Source of the DNA: Melanocharis versteri
Taxonomy: Eukaryota; Chordata; Aves; Passeriformes; Melanocharitidae
DNA length: 64,000 nucleotides
NCBI GenBank assembly: GCA_013397845.1
Contig: VZTG01001872.1
Span: 251,670 to 315,669 of the forward strand
Direction of reading: 5' to 3'
Shown: positions 13,500-26,014 of the stretch, piece after piece
Layout of the letters: the number at the start of each line of letters is the position of its first letter
How positions within the stretch are numbered: position 1 is the stretch's first letter
The notes under the pieces: model-generated
What the model was told of the DNA's origin: nothing
What the model saw: only the letters and a program-made list of their open reading frames with translations
Database searches by the model: none
Translations under genes and position numbers: made by a program

Positions 13500-13721
13500 A
13501 GCTTCAAGGTGCCTCCCACTGAGCAAAGGCTTTAGATGCAGGCACAGAGGCAGAGGAGCCATCCTCCCCTGAGCACAGGGCTAACCTGAGTGGGAGAGAA
13601 ATGGGTGCTCAGCAGAGTCCTTGGGCTACTTCCAGTGATCCTTTCTCTCCTCTGGTGACAGCAGCACCTGCAGAGGAGAAACCTGGAGGCTCTCCACAGG
13701 ATTCCTGAGACCTCCAAGAAG
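13500..13721 (+). other. PROKR1: Candidate 5' non-coding exon of PROKR1
   Basis: The coding exon begins at a splice acceptor, so an upstream non-coding exon is expected. At 13721 a purine-rich sequence ends in AAG followed by GTAAGAGC, a near-consensus donor, 1.5 kb before the acceptor. The preceding 200 bases are moderately GC-rich. The exon start is undefined and no TATA box is evident. This is inference from splice-site shape only. Confidence 0.3.
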
Positions 13722-15233
13722 GTAAGAGCAACTGCAGGTACACTTTGCTGATACTGTTATGTCAGTTTGTGGATGGTTGTGTTGTCTGTATTTATTTTAT
13801 AGCTCTTTTTGGTTTTTAGCAGTGAAATCTGACAGAGATACTGCCCCTTGCTTTGGCCAACAGATTTTGCATCCAAGTGTCTATTTAGCACTCCTCTTAA
13901 ATGAATGTTTACCTTTCCAGGCAGCTGTGGAGATGTCTCCTAAAGTAGCCCCTTGTCAGAACTGTTTAGTTTCAGGCTTTGGCTTTCTGTTATTCTGTTC
14001 TGCAATGCTCAGTTTGAAAAACAATGTGGTGACCAAAGTTGTAAAAGAGAGTTTCTGTCATATATTAGTTAAGTGTCAGTAAATCGGGGTCTGAGGGCAG
14101 TTCCAGGGAGAGAAGGGAGCAACAGCTCCGCTGTGCAGATTATCCTTTGTAGCCATGACTGCTATTGTTCAATAGCTTTTCACACCCTGAGGACTTACTG
14201 CCTGAGGGCAGAAAAAGCAGTAATGCTCCCTGATCCTCTGCTGGGATGAGGTGAGACTATCCTGACAGTCAGGAATCTGGTGTGAAGATTCCTGATTGGA
14301 CCATGGGAAGATGCAAGAAGATGCCCTCTCAGCATTTTGATACAGAGAGGCAAAAATAAGGAGTAGATGTGATATTTTTTTCCCCCTCTGTGTGGGAAAA
14401 AATTAAGAATTTTTTAATATTTGGTACAACAAAGAGGGGAGTCTGCTCCACCCCAGCATCAAAAATTCAAGGCACTCTGTCTTGCTTACAGAAGATTTTC
14501 CCTTTCACCTTAAGAGCCTGTCTGTTGAAACACTTTCCCTGTGAATGGCAGATTTGCCTTCACAGCTAAGCTCTACAAGCTGGTTCATGGGACATAATTC
14601 TTGTCTCTGCAAATTGGCAGAGCTTCACCTGTTTGACAGAAGTGATAATGGATTATGCTGGCAGAAAATTTTGTCCTGTGCTCAGTTAGTGGCTGCCAAA
14701 AGGGAAGTGCTGGCTTTAGTATTTTCTTGGGTCTTTGCAACTCTTACTTCATTAAGAAATGTATTTAGAAGCAAGGACATCAGTTCTCTTTTCATTCTCC
14801 TCTACCACACCACTATGAAACAACCAGAATAAAGCAGAAACTTTGTCCAAAAGGCACATCAGATGCTTTACAGCACACTGAGTTGTCATTTTAGTGTCTT
14901 TTACCTTGCACAATGATGACAGCACCATGGGCTTGCGGGCCGGTGGAGGTTTAAACTAGATTTTACATTCCTCCTATATTGTCATTTCACTGCCTGATGA
15001 AAATTTCATTGTTGGTACATAAAACTGCTGCTGTAACAACCAGTGCATGAAGCAACTCGAGGCATTTATTTTGTGAATGCTTCTGTAGCATCCCTTGACA
15101 GGGTATTTCTTCCTTCCATGCACATGCAGCAACAGATCTGTGGGGCAATAAGGTGGCTATTGCTTTCCTTCAAGATCAGTACTTTTGCTGTCATTTCCTT
15201 TCAGGAAACATTTTACTCTTTTTGTTCCCACAG
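13722..15233 (+). other. Putative PROKR1 5' intron
   Basis: Sequence between the candidate donor at 13722 and the acceptor ending at 15233. No coding exon or named repeat is seen. It is an intron only if the upstream non-coding exon is real. Confidence 0.3.
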
Positions 15234-15414
15234 AAGGAGATAAGTGAAGCTGTTGTCCTGTAATCTTCTGGGGACAAAGACAAGGTTACTCACTGCTCAA
15301 AAAGAAGCTTGGGGTGAGGTCTCTCGCTTGCCACTCTCGTGCCCTGCCACACTGGGCCACTCTAACACAACACCGAGGGCCAGCCAAGCTGCACATGCCA
15401 AAAGAAGACCAGAC
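15234..15414 (+). other. PROKR1: 5' UTR part of the first PROKR1 coding exon
   Basis: A pyrimidine-rich tract followed by CCCACAG ends at 15233 and makes a strong 3' splice site, so the first coding exon probably starts at 15234 with about 180 nt of 5' UTR. A second acceptor-like TTCCTTTCAG ends about 30 nt earlier. The frame stays open upstream to a GTG at 15244, but there is no in-frame ATG before 15415, so I do not extend the protein. Confidence 0.6.
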
Positions 15415-15445
15415 ATGGCCACGGAGCAAACTGAACGCAACCTAA
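15395..15445 (+). other. Short upstream ORF overlapping the PROKR1 start
   Basis: An ATG 20 nt before the PROKR1 start opens a 16-codon frame that overlaps the first codons of PROKR1 in another frame and stops at 15445. An overlapping uORF of this kind can lower translation from the main start. Whether it does so here is inference. Confidence 0.4.
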
Positions 15446-18400
15446 ATGCCACCACCCGCCTCAGCTTTGCTGCAATCTACAACCTCCATGATGGGGATTT
15501 CACCTCTTTGCGAAACCTCTCTTTCCCTTTCAATTTCACTTACAGCGATTACGACCTGCCACTGGACAGTGACGACGACATGACCAAAACCCACACCTTC
15601 TTCGCAGCCAGGATTGTGATCGGGGTTGCTCTGGTTGGCATCATGCTCGTCTGTGGCATCGGCAACTTCATTTTCATTGCTGTTCTCGCCCGCTACAAGA
15701 AGCTGCGAAACCTCACCAACCTGCTGATTGCCAACCTGGCCATCTCAGACTTCATCGTGGCCATCGTGTGCTGCCCCTTTGAGATGGACTACTACGTGGT
15801 GCGGCAGCTGTCCTGGGAGCACGGCCACGTCCTCTGTGCCTCAGTCAACTACCTACGAACTGCCTCCCTCTACGTCTCGACCAATGCTCTCCTGGCTATA
15901 GCTGTTGACAGGTAAGTGGGACGCTACGACTGCACAAAGGTGTAGCCACAGCTTCCGAGGTTCTAAACCATGTCCTCAAGTGTCACATCCACGCTTTTTT
16001 GTGAACCATTCCCCGGGCAGCTTGTTTCGATGCCTGACCACTCTTTCAGTGGAGAAATTTTTTCCTATTGTGCTGCAGTCCTGAGAGACTGCCTGCCTTT
16101 AAATCCAGGAATTTTAACAATATAATTTAATTGTATCCTTTCTCAGGACTCTTCTCTCAGCCTCATGCATCTTGGACTCTGACAGACCAAGGCACCGAGG
16201 ATCAGCTTCGTGCTGACATAAGTCTGACACGACTTGCAGAAAAAAGTCTGCACAATGTGCAGAAAGCCGGAGACCTGCTCAGTAAACTCTACAGAAAGGC
16301 CATCATCGCAAGACCTCTTTCATGTACAAACACAATACACATCTCCGGAGACCCTTTGCATACACATACGTGATTCCCACCTCTCCTTCCTCTTCTTTCC
16401 CCCAATTTCTCTCATGTGCCATTTCAAACTTTAGTATAGTGTTGCACAGTTTTCAGTCCCTGATGCAAAAGAAGTAATTAATCTTTCTGAAGACTGTACA
16501 GATACAGCTTGTGTGTGGCTGATTCAGCTGTTCCTAGCATCAACAGAAGTCTGTAAAAAGACAAAGATGTTTTGCCTGGTGTGGGCGAGGGGACAAAACA
16601 AATCCTTAACAAGCATCTAACAGAATACCCTTTCAACGGCAGCTGAGGACTTGGGGTAAAGCTTCTAAACACTACCACGTATGCATTACCATTTTCTATC
16701 TGTTTTTCAGCTTCTACAAGGTTTTCTTGGAAAGCTTTGCTAGTGCATCCCAGGTTGATGAAGTAACATGGGTCATGGCACCCTTATGTCTGCTAAGAAA
16801 TCAGATTTATAGCATATCTTCCCACACATCTTTAAAAACAAGCCTGGCAAAGATTAATCACTGAAGTTTGTTGTAAGAACACACTGTTTTGGTTTCATTG
16901 CTTTTCTTTTTCCTTTTTCTTTTTTTTTGCAAGCTTTTGACCTGGTAAACAGAAAGAAACCTCATTGTTTAACAATCACCTATTCCATGTTGGTTATGTC
17001 ATGTGGATTGTTGACTTCTGTCTCTAAAAAGAACAGGCTCCTAACAAAAGTCTTCCCATGTTTAGATAATTTAAAAGGAATCAGCCATGTAAAGAGGTTA
17101 AGTCTGTTCCACTGAGGATTTCCTTTAGGGAGGGCTCTCTTCTTCCTTCATGTCTATTCACATGAAAAAATAGGAAATTTCACATTTTTAAGGCCACACC
17201 TACACTAGAAAAAATACAACATCTGAAGAGGAAGAGCACGTGATAAGGGTCCAATATCTACACTGCAAATATTTAGCTGGGTCCCCTGGACTGAACACCC
17301 ATGGGCATCTGGTGCGTTTTATGTACGCTTTTGGAGCACATCTTCCAGGACAGTTTCATCTGAATTCAGTTCATGAACTGCAGGACCACTCCATGGTAAC
17401 AGCCCTAGTGTGGTAAGCAATGACAATCAGGAAATCCACCATAAAAGCTCCGTCCTGACTCTCTTGGACAGATTGATCCCATCCAGCCAAATTTTCCGCT
17501 GAGCAGATACGTGTATTTATGAATACATACGCATACATTATGCCACAACATTCTTCCCCAGGACCTGATCTAAAAAAATTTTAACCTATCTGCTCCACAA
17601 TGAGGCTGACTCATTCTGCTGTCCCCGGACATTTAGCCTGCACTATTAAGGGCCATGAACAATTTATCTGCTTCCAAGATCTGGCTGATGAAAAGCGCTG
17701 CTGACTTTCCATTTTACTTTAGAATGAATATATCTTATGGATGCTATTCTATGTATTGAATATATACAGATGGAATAGACTTCAAAGGAATGAAAAATTC
17801 CACTTTTTGAAACAATCCTTTGGGTTAAATACAGTTATACTGGGACCTCTGATAAAAATCTCCTCCTAACAAGAATACCACAACCTCGCAGCTTTACAGT
17901 CCTAAGCAGTGCAAATACCTAACTCGAGTTTTCTGCTTTGCCATATTACTTAATACTGTATATTTAAGATGAATAAGCAATAGTCACCTGCGGAACACAC
18001 ACAAAAAAGGTTTGCATGGGCAGAAAATAGATACACGCTCCTCTAGAGTGTGTATCTATAAAATAGATACACATTCTGTTGGTGGCTTAAAGTCATGTTC
18101 ACCTGTAACCATACATTAGCATCGCCTTCAGGTCTTTGCACCCCATGGAATAACCACGGAAATAAGAAAAATACTGTGACGTATATTTGACCTCTTTGTC
18201 AAAAGAGCTATTTATGTAGCTCTCTGCTGAGGGAAAATATTTTCCTGCTTCTACATGTTTGTCTTTTCTTCCCTGGACCTGACTAGATGTGTAATACTGC
18301 ATTTTTCAAACTTTTGCTCCAGTTAAAAAGGAAAAGTTGTGTTACAAAATTGTAACTCAGCTCCAGGCTGCTACTTCACAAAATGTTCTTACAGACAATT

Positions 18401-19243
18401 ATGTCCTTACAGATGAATATGTTCAGGCTCTCCCCTCAGGAATGCCAGGAATTTCCTCCTGCCCAATTCTGTTTGCTTGTATTTTGAAGTGTGTTCTGAC
18501 TAACAGTGTTTTCAGACTTCATTTTTAATGTATTTTTCTGTTCTAGGTATCTGGCCATTGTTCACCCACTGAAACCACGCATGAATTATCAAAGAGCAAC
18601 CTTCCTCATTGCCTTGGTCTGGATTGTCTCCATACTTGTAGCTATTCCATCTGCATACTTTGCTACCGAAACCGTTTTATTTAAAGTGAAAAACCAGAAG
18701 AAAATTTTCTGTGGCCAAATTTGGCCACTTGACCAGCAGATGTACTATAAATCATACTTCCTCTTCATCTTTGGCATTGAATTTATAGCACCCGTGATTA
18801 CCATGACCTTGTGCTATGCCAGGATCTCTCAGGAGCTTTGGTTTAAAACCATCCCAGGATTTCAGACGGAACAAATCAGAAAGAGGCTTCGGTGCAGAAG
18901 GAAAACTGTTATGGTACTGATGTGCATCCTGACTGCCTATGTTCTCTGCTGGGCACCTTTCTATGGCTTCACAATTGTCCGGGACTTCTTCCCCACCATC
19001 TTCGTGAAAGAGAAGCATTATCTTACTGCCTTTTACATAGTTGAGTGCATCGCCATGAGTAACAGCATGATAAACACCATGTGTTTCGTAACTGTGAAAA
19101 ACAACACCATGAAGTACTTCAAGAAGATCATGCTGGTCAGATGGAGGTCAACGTATAAGGGAAGCAAATCTAGCACAGATTTGGACCTGAGAACAAGTGC
19201 AATGCCAGTCACAGAGGAAGTAGACTGCATAAAACTACAATAA
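15415..19243 (+). CDS. PROKR1: Prokineticin receptor 1 (class A GPCR), two coding exons
   Basis: CDS is 15415-15911 joined to 18547-19243, 397 codons plus TAA; human PROKR1 is about 393. Seen: N-glycosylation sequons at N11, N34 and N40; an acidic tyrosine-containing N-terminus; seven hydrophobic segments (about 64-90, 101-123, 137-165, 182-205, 233-255, 284-310, 325-347); a likely C141-C221 disulfide; DRY at 165-167; CWAP at 300-303 in TM6; and a C-terminus ending EEVDCIKLQ, close to PROKR1. TM7 has NSMIN where most class A receptors have NPxxY, which is normal in this family. The single intron splits the Arg codon of DRY (AG|G), as in mammalian PROKR genes, with donor GTAAGT and acceptor TTCTAG. 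The start is the first ATG in frame with G at -3 and +4. Family knowledge: plasma-membrane receptor for PROK1/PROK2, coupling mainly to Gq/calcium. PROKR1 is preferred over PROKR2 from both termini and from its place beside APLF. Confidence 0.96.
15990..16130 (-). repeat. CR1 LINE fragment
   Basis: The segment reads on the + strand as the reverse complement of the CR1 3' region (a 'cctgaccactctttcagtgg' stretch followed by an A/T-rich run). It is degraded and lacks the 3' octamer end. Confidence 0.55.
18027..18072. repeat. Small hairpin with an adjoining direct copy
   Basis: 'atagatacac' and its complement 'gtgtatctat' face each other around a short loop containing 'ctctagag'. A further direct 'atagatacaca' copy follows immediately. 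It lies in the PROKR1 intron; no function is implied. Confidence 0.6.
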
Positions 19244-20780
19244 ATTTTCTGCAGTTCTTATCTCACCTTTTTTGGAGAGGGGGTAAAGAGGAAATAATAC
19301 CTTCTCAGAAGCTTCTCCCTTTTTTGTGGGTATACCCACCACTGGTGAGAGCCCTCAAGAAGCAGCCTACTTTGCATTCCCATCAGAACGCTTCTCACTG
19401 GACTGCTGGAACTGAACCTCTGAACTGATGCTGTGCTTCAGTTCACACATCTGTAAATTTGGGACATAGACACTTATTTTAGAGTTAAGAAGAACAAAGA
19501 AGTCTATGAATGCATTAGAGCATACTACAATGATGGAAAAGTTGAGTGCTGATCCTAGCAGTGATGCTTCTTTGTTTCTTAAGAGAAACCTCTTAACCCC
19601 TCTGAGCTTATGACTTGTACCTTTAAGCTATTTGGTGTCCTTTTCTTTCTGCTCAGAAGAGAAAGGATGGCAAAAAAAACCATTTTGCTTCCTGTCACTC
19701 TTTAACCTCTCAGTTTACCCCTCCTGATGAAGCATCTTGAAGTCTACAGACCACCAGCTTTCTATTGTCCAATGCACAGCATGCTCTTATGAAAGGCACG
19801 TGCTCTGAAAGCTAAAATCTGCTTCACAGTCTAGTGAAAACCTCAAGTCTCTTCCTGTTATATGTTGTTTAAGAATGCTTTATCAATATTCCACTCTTTA
19901 GTTTTATGGAGAGTGTTACTCTGTCTGTTACGTATTTGGGAATGCCACGGATACATATGAAGGGGATCTCTTCCCTCATCTCCAGGCACCCTATGGCCAG
20001 CTTCTGCTGCCTTGAGATGCTGAGCTCATCACAGAATCAATCACAAAATTGTAGAAGTTGGGAATAACATCTCCACATTGTCTAGCCCACCCCTCCGCAC
20101 ACATTGCCCAGGATTGTGTCCAGCTAGGCTCTGACTGACTCCAGGGAATGCTGACAGTCTCCCTGGATCACCAGTGTCAGTGGTCAACACGTCTCACACA
20201 GTGAAAAACTGTTTTCTTATGTTCAGATGGAATTTCATGTGTTTTAGCTTGCTTGTCAGTGGGATCCATATGAAACTACAGCATGGTGGCGGGAAAAATC
20301 CAACCAGACATCTTAGCAAGTCTGTGTGCACCTTCACGATAAAGGACAAGCAAAGCCAAAATACCAAGGAGGTCCCATCATGATCCATCTTTCTGAGAGA
20401 AAGACGGGCTTAGGCTTCAGCGAGCCAGCCTCTGGTTGAGTGGAGTGGCTTATGGTCTGCTCAGATGAATTCTGCATTTCCTTCCACAATGCTTCTTTTA
20501 CTGTTCTGATTTAGTGCAACTCCAGTTTGGATGTTTCTTAACTGATAATCATGACAAAGCAGGTGACAGTAACAGTAATACCTACTCATTTCAACTACAC
20601 ATCAGATATCATGGACTTCTGTGTATGGAAATCAAATATTTTCTATCGTGATGACAAATGCTTCCTGCTTTAAAGTATGTGGTTATGCCTACTTTTCGGG
20701 TTTTGGTAAATAACTTGTCTGTTCGTGAATTTAAAGTGAGCAGCACATCCTGCAAATAAAACATGGCCTCAGTATCAGCA
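19244..20780 (+). other. PROKR1: PROKR1 3' UTR with candidate poly(A) signal
   Basis: The first convincing AATAAA after the stop is at 20755-20760 and is followed within 30-60 bases by a T-rich downstream element. That gives a 3' UTR of about 1.5 kb containing a CR1 fragment. Another AATAAA lies near 21331. The true site cannot be fixed without transcript data. Confidence 0.45.
20030..20345 (-). repeat. CR1 LINE 3' fragment
   Basis: Starts with the octamer-like tail 'cacagaatcaatcacaaa' and continues with CR1 3'-end phrases such as 'aggattgtgtccagctagg'. The element runs on the minus strand and is 5'-truncated and diverged. It lies in the predicted PROKR1 3' UTR. Confidence 0.8.
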
Positions 20781-23309
20781 TTCTGAATTATTTTTTGTCT
20801 TTTTCCCTTAGCCATCACTTTCCTACCCAACTGAGTAATGTGAATGATCCCATTTGTGCTAAAGAAAAATTGACCAATTAAATTTAAGGGCAAAAGGATA
20901 TTCAAATCCATTAAAGTGCTCAAAACCTCTCATCATTAGCTGCTTTTAAGTATATGTTGGAGAGTATTTCATCATTTGCTGTAAGGTAAAACAATTACTA
21001 AAATCATCCTTCAAAATGTCAGTTTTGAACAAGGGTACTAAATCCACTTGTTTTCCAGCCTGCTACAGAAATTTAAAGGACCAGAGAGTTGAAGTAGTTC
21101 ACCATCAAAAGGCTTAATCTTTTAATCTCACCTGAAATCTCATGGTTGCTTCTGAAACTGTGCTCCCATATTTATCGCCTGAAACCTGCTCTCGTTGTTG
21201 GGGATTAGCTAGCATTACTACCTGTTATTAGGGTGTGCTGATACTCCTTCCACCTGTTTTCCCTACGTGGTTTTGGTGCAACAAAGGCAACTGACAATTT
21301 CCACACTAGGGAAATCCATCTAAGGCTGAGTTAATAAAAAACCCTTCAACCTCCACCAAGAAATGTAGTACTAAACAAATTCGGAGGGAAAGAATTGCTT
21401 TAAAACTCTGGAAATCACTCTGAGAGCTCCAAGAGAACTCTTGTGGTCTGGCCTGACCACTGTTCCCATCCCCGTGCCTGCCAAGGGTAACAAAGCAGCA
21501 TCCTCCACAGCCCCTACTGAGGGTTTAGGTTTTGGGACTGCTGTGTTTTTTGACATTTTGAGGCCTTCCCAGCGGCAAAGCATCATTGCTGCCTGAACCT
21601 CTGGACAGGGCAGGAAAAGTCATGCTTTGCCCTCAACTGCATTTGTTGTGAGCAGCACCCACAGAGAGAGAGGGATTCCCATTGAGGAAAGGTGACGGTC
21701 CTGTTCCCTGATCCAAGCACGAAGCAGTCACATTCCCCTTAGCCTGTGTCTGCACCAACTCCAAACAGCCCAAAACAGGGCACTTGCAGAGACAGTATTT
21801 GCTCCAAACTGAGCTCCAGCAAGCAGAGGCCCATGGCCTTGAATGGGGACCAAAAGTCACCTAAAAACTACTGTGAATACTCCTGAAGTGTGCAGGCAGT
21901 GGGAACAGGCCATGACCCAAGGGCTCCCTCAGGCAGGGAGGAGCAGGCAGGGCACGGACTGAGGGAGAGGACCAGACCCCACATTCCCTAGGGCTCAGGT
22001 GAGCCATGCAGGGAAGAAAAGAACAAAAAGGTATTTTTGTACCTACACAGCTTACTAAAGGACAACATTTAGAGAGGGAACTGAATATGGACTGCACCCA
22101 CCTGGAGATCTGCTTGTAAGAGCCACGCATAAACCAAGAAAGACAACCACAAGCTGGGAAGAAGGCAGCACCTGTCTCAGAGGAGAAGCAGGCCTTTGCA
22201 GCACAATTCCTGCCTACTGGAAGGCAGGAAAAACTCCAGCAACACCTCTGTGGCCACCAGCTGGCAACTATTAGCTCTAGGGGAACAGCTGCAATAAGGG
22301 CTTCATCATGCAAGAACTGTGGGATGTGTCACAGATGAGGAGTGGGTGGGAGCGAGGCATCCTCCTGAGAGCCTTTAGCAGTGTTTAGATAACCATGCAG
22401 TGAATCAACCAGATGCCACCATGTCTTGGCTGTGGCTAGCTCCAATTTTTACTGCCACATGCAAAACTGTGGTGCTACCACACCAGGTCACTGCTCAGCT
22501 GTCCTCCTGCAGCACAGCTTGAAAACCATAGGCTCACGTCCTTCTCCAGCAGCTTCTTCAGGGATAACTTGAGGGTAAAATCCAGTCTCTGCTCCTTCAC
22601 ACTGAAAAACATAAACCCAGGTGCACCTGGAAGCTAAAATAGTGACCCGAAACGGCTAAGAGAGCATTAAGAGAAGAAAAAGCAGCTATTCTCAGCAACA
22701 GGCACTGAGAAAACAAAGGCTGTGTCATTAAAGCAATTGTCCTCTACAAAAGGGGGATGATCTTCAAGATCCCAGCCCAGCGTACACCAAAGCAGCCAGC
22801 ACAGGAAATTTCCCTGAAGACTGACTGACTCATTCAGGAGCTAAGACTTTGCTGTGATCCTTCTCCTTTGAGCCTCTCCTGTCGCAACAGCACCCTCCAG
22901 CTGCTGCCTCTGCTGCACAGCATCACCACAAACTGCATCAGCTCACGTCAAACACCTCGGGAATGGTGTCATGCAGGTATTCCTAGGATTCCCATGACTC
23001 CAACAAGCAGCAACAGATTTTTGACAGCTGGGCACCCAGGCACTTACCCAATGCTGGTAGTGTCTGCATTCTCCCTCTCCCTGTGTTGGCAGGGCTGTGA
23101 CACGCTCTGGGTGCTTGGGATGTCCCCTTTCCAAATACTCCATACCACCTGTGTGGAAAAACACACACCACTGAGCAGAAAAAAACAGAACTGAGGCAAG
23201 ATGGACACTTGTCTCTCAGATTCACAGAGATCTTGCTCTCTCATACACTGTGTTAGGATCCTGTCCTACAGGCTGCACTGTAACACACATTGCCAGGAAA
23301 AGCCCTAAA
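20781..23309. other. Intergenic DNA between PROKR1 and APLF
   Basis: No exon or RNA gene recognised. A 150-codon minus frame (21861-22313) lies in a moderately GC-rich stretch, but it has no recognisable domain and no splice context. Confidence 0.5.
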
Positions 23310-23698
23310 TCACAGAATCACAGACTCCATTAGGTTGGAAAAGACCTCTGAGATCCTTGAGTCCAGCCTTTGGCCAAATACCACCATATCAAATAGACCA
23401 TGGCACTGAGTGCCAGTCTTTCCACAGACACCTCCAGAGACGGTGACTCCACTACCTCCATTCCAATGTCTAACCACCTTTTCTGTGAAGGAAATTCCTC
23501 CTCATGTCCAACCTGAACCTCCCCTGGTGCAGCTTAAGACTATGTCCTCTTGTCCTCTTCCCTGGGAGAAGAGACTAACCCCCACCTGGCTACAACCTCC
23601 TTTCAGGTAGCTGTAGAGAGTGATATGGTCACCCCTCAGCCCCATCTTCTCCAGGCTTAACACACCCAGCTCTCTCAGCTGTTCCTCAAAGCCACTGA
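23310..23698 (-). repeat. CR1 LINE 3' fragment
   Basis: Starts with 'aatcacagaatcacagac' and 'aggttggaaaagacctctg', then runs through the CR1 3' region to 'cttctccaggcttaacacac'. The element is on the minus strand and 5'-truncated. Confidence 0.9.
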
Positions 23699-24168
23699 CA
23701 AGGCTTCGGGAGTCTCCTCGGATGAAGGTTTAAGTCTTCCTTACATCTTGAACTTTTCAACTTTGTCTTTGGAGCATGCGCAGTTATGGTGTTCCTAGGT
23801 CTTTCTGAGTCCAACTGGTTTGAATTCCTTTTTCATTAGCACATCTTTGCTGTTTCTCATATCTGGCTCTACTTGTCTAATTTTGAGATTGTCCCCCTGG
23901 CTTTCCATTTATTTAAGCATTAAGTGATCAGATAACCATGTACTAACTATTATATTGTACAGAAAATGATAATCATATAGGTATCTTATACCTCAAGCTA
24001 TAGAATCGTCTTGTAACTTTAACCCTCGTTATAATGTTAACTAGTAAATATCTGCATAGCAAAGTTATTCTTAGGATGCACATAATATCTCCTAACATAT
24101 TCTAATACATAATATTTCTTACATTTCACTACCCACGAAAGCCAATGCTATAATACCCGTTTATCACA
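23699..24168 (-). mobile_element. ERV LTR fragment, same family as 51241-52092
   Basis: On the minus strand it begins TGTGATAAAC and shares 'agccaatgctataata' and 'ggagcatgcgcag' phrases with the LTR at 51241-52092. Its low-coordinate end abuts a CR1, so it is probably truncated. Confidence 0.6.
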
Positions 24169-24419
24169 TAAGGAATTTAGTACGGTCTTGGGTGAGCGTC
24201 AAGTAGTGGAATTCCTCTGGAATTTATTGTTCATTCTGTTGCTTCTTTCACCTATCAGCATCTGGCTTTATCTACAAGCAGGCCCACAGTTTGTTTGTAA
24301 AGACACATCCCACTCATTCCTTTCAGAGGGAAGCTGTGTCTCTGGAAGGACTTTGCCTGACAGCCGATCAGGGGAGAGAAAACCTCCACGACTGGGCTGC
24401 AAGAAGACCCCTACCTTGT

Positions 24420-25190
24420 AGACCCCCGGATGCCCGGGAAATCGGGCTCTGGGAGAAGTCTTAGCACATAAACGCAGTTACCTGCGCCACAATCCCCTCG
24501 CTATTCTTTGGCTTCTTGGAAGGAGGGCGGGCTCGCCCGGACGTTCAGTTCGCTCAGTCCGCATCCCCTTCGCCTTTTTCTCCTTTCGGTCGTTATTCGT
24601 CCCTGTCTGCCTTCCCTGTCCGCGCCTGTCCGCCTGCCCTGTTTTGCCGCTCCCCCGAGGCAGCCTGCCTCCGCTGCCGCTTTTCCCGCGTCGCCCATCG
24701 CCAACCCGCAGCGGCCATCCCACTGCCGGCGCTCGCCACCGCCGGGGCAGGCTGCTCGCCGGGGCAGGCTGCTCGCCGTCGCTTGGAAGTCGCGCCCAGC
24801 CGGGCACAAGAGCCGCGCAGGCTCGCTGCAGCTCGCATCACATGCACACTCCATCCGCCGAGCCCCGGTGTCCTGGCAGTAACGCTGTCCCTGTCTTCTA
24901 TTTCTCGCTCCGTCTCGTTTTCCCCTCTCTGCTCTCTCTTCTGTCCCCCTCTGGCTGGGTGCATATCCTTTCTTTATCAAGAAACAGTTCTCAGATATAA
25001 TATTGCCACGTTCGCGCTTTATTTTTATCCGAGAAATCTATCGAAAAGAATCCTCCCCAACTCCCCTTGCAGCAGAACAGGGCAGGGCCAGAATGACCCT
25101 CCAAGAATGGAAGTTTCCAGATGCCAAGGGGGTTTGCGTAATGAGGTTTTTTGAGGTAGAAACGGGCAGTAGCTGAGGTCCACAAGGTCC
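24420..25190. other. GC-rich, CpG-rich block, possibly an LTR
   Basis: Strongly CpG-rich from 24480 to 24900, with an imperfect tandem duplication of a 'ctcgccggggcaggctg' unit at about 24740-24775. Near 25020 the minus strand carries AATAAA-like motifs before an AT-rich tail. This could be an ERV LTR on the minus strand or an unannotated CpG island. The overlapping long frames on all strands reflect base composition. I assign no gene. Confidence 0.35.
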
Positions 25191-26014
25191 ACGCCCAGTG
25201 CCCAGCGTCTGAACTGCTGGGACCTCAGGTTCCACAGCCCCAGCTGGCATCCCACAGCCTGGAGCACACCTCTCCTGTGCCCCAAAGGAAAGTGGCTTCT
25301 CCCTTGGCCAACACTTAGCACATGAGGCCAGCTCCCGCTCCTTCTCTTCCTCCAGAGAGTGCCGCTCCAGCCTGGGGCAGCTGCACGCACCTGCTTGTGG
25401 AGGTACCTCCTGGGCAGGGCTCGCTGAGACAGCTCCTCTTTGACACAGCCCAGCTCCAGCCACGTCTGGGCTCTCCTGCCTCCTGGCCATGAGGGCAGCT
25501 TCCCCTGAGGCTAGCAGCTTCCTTCACAGGGCAACTTCCCTGCTCAAGACGGCCCTGGCGTGGTGGGAGCAGGAGGTCTCAGGGCTGCTGAGAGGGCTGA
25601 GCCCACACACAGCTCAATGCAGCAGTGGCAAGGCCTGCGCAATGCTTGATTTGATTCCCCCTTGGCAGTTTTTCCTGTAAGAGGAGCCTCTTCACAACAA
25701 GTCAAGCACACAAGCCCAGTCAAAAACCAGGGCATGGGTGTTGTAGAGGGCACATCCCCAAAGTCCTCCTGAAAAGTCTGTAAAACCAGCTGGAGCATAT
25801 CTGGATGCCTACTTGAAGCCACATAAGAATGCTTCCCCTGCTGAACTTCAGGATTTTGACCAAAAAAGGTGCCAAATTCACAGGGCTCCAGTCATCTGTT
25901 CCAAAATATAGTAAAACCTTTTACCTTGCTTTCCAGGAAGCTCACGAGAGTGATGAATGCACTGAAGGCAAGATCTTCCAACAACATCTTAAGAAATCAC
26001 AGACACAGTTACAC
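25191..26014. other. Intergenic DNA downstream of APLF
   Basis: GC-rich to about 25650, then AT-rich. Nothing recognisable. Confidence 0.4.

Larger units (their letters stand above)
15912..18546 (+). other. PROKR1 intron
   Basis: Phase-2 intron of about 2.6 kb between donor GTAAGT and acceptor TTCTAG. It holds a CR1-like fragment near 15990-16130 and a small hairpin near 18027-18060. No other coding sequence is supported. Confidence 0.85.

Noticed and set aside
15244..15414. N-terminal extension of PROKR1 by 57 residues
   Set aside because: The frame is open, but the first codon is GTG directly after the splice acceptor and there is no ATG before 15415. The extension has no similarity to prokineticin receptor N-termini.
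24740..24775. Tandem 'ctcgccggggcaggctg' duplication as a regulatory array
   Set aside because: Only about two copies within a generally GC-rich block; too few to call an array.
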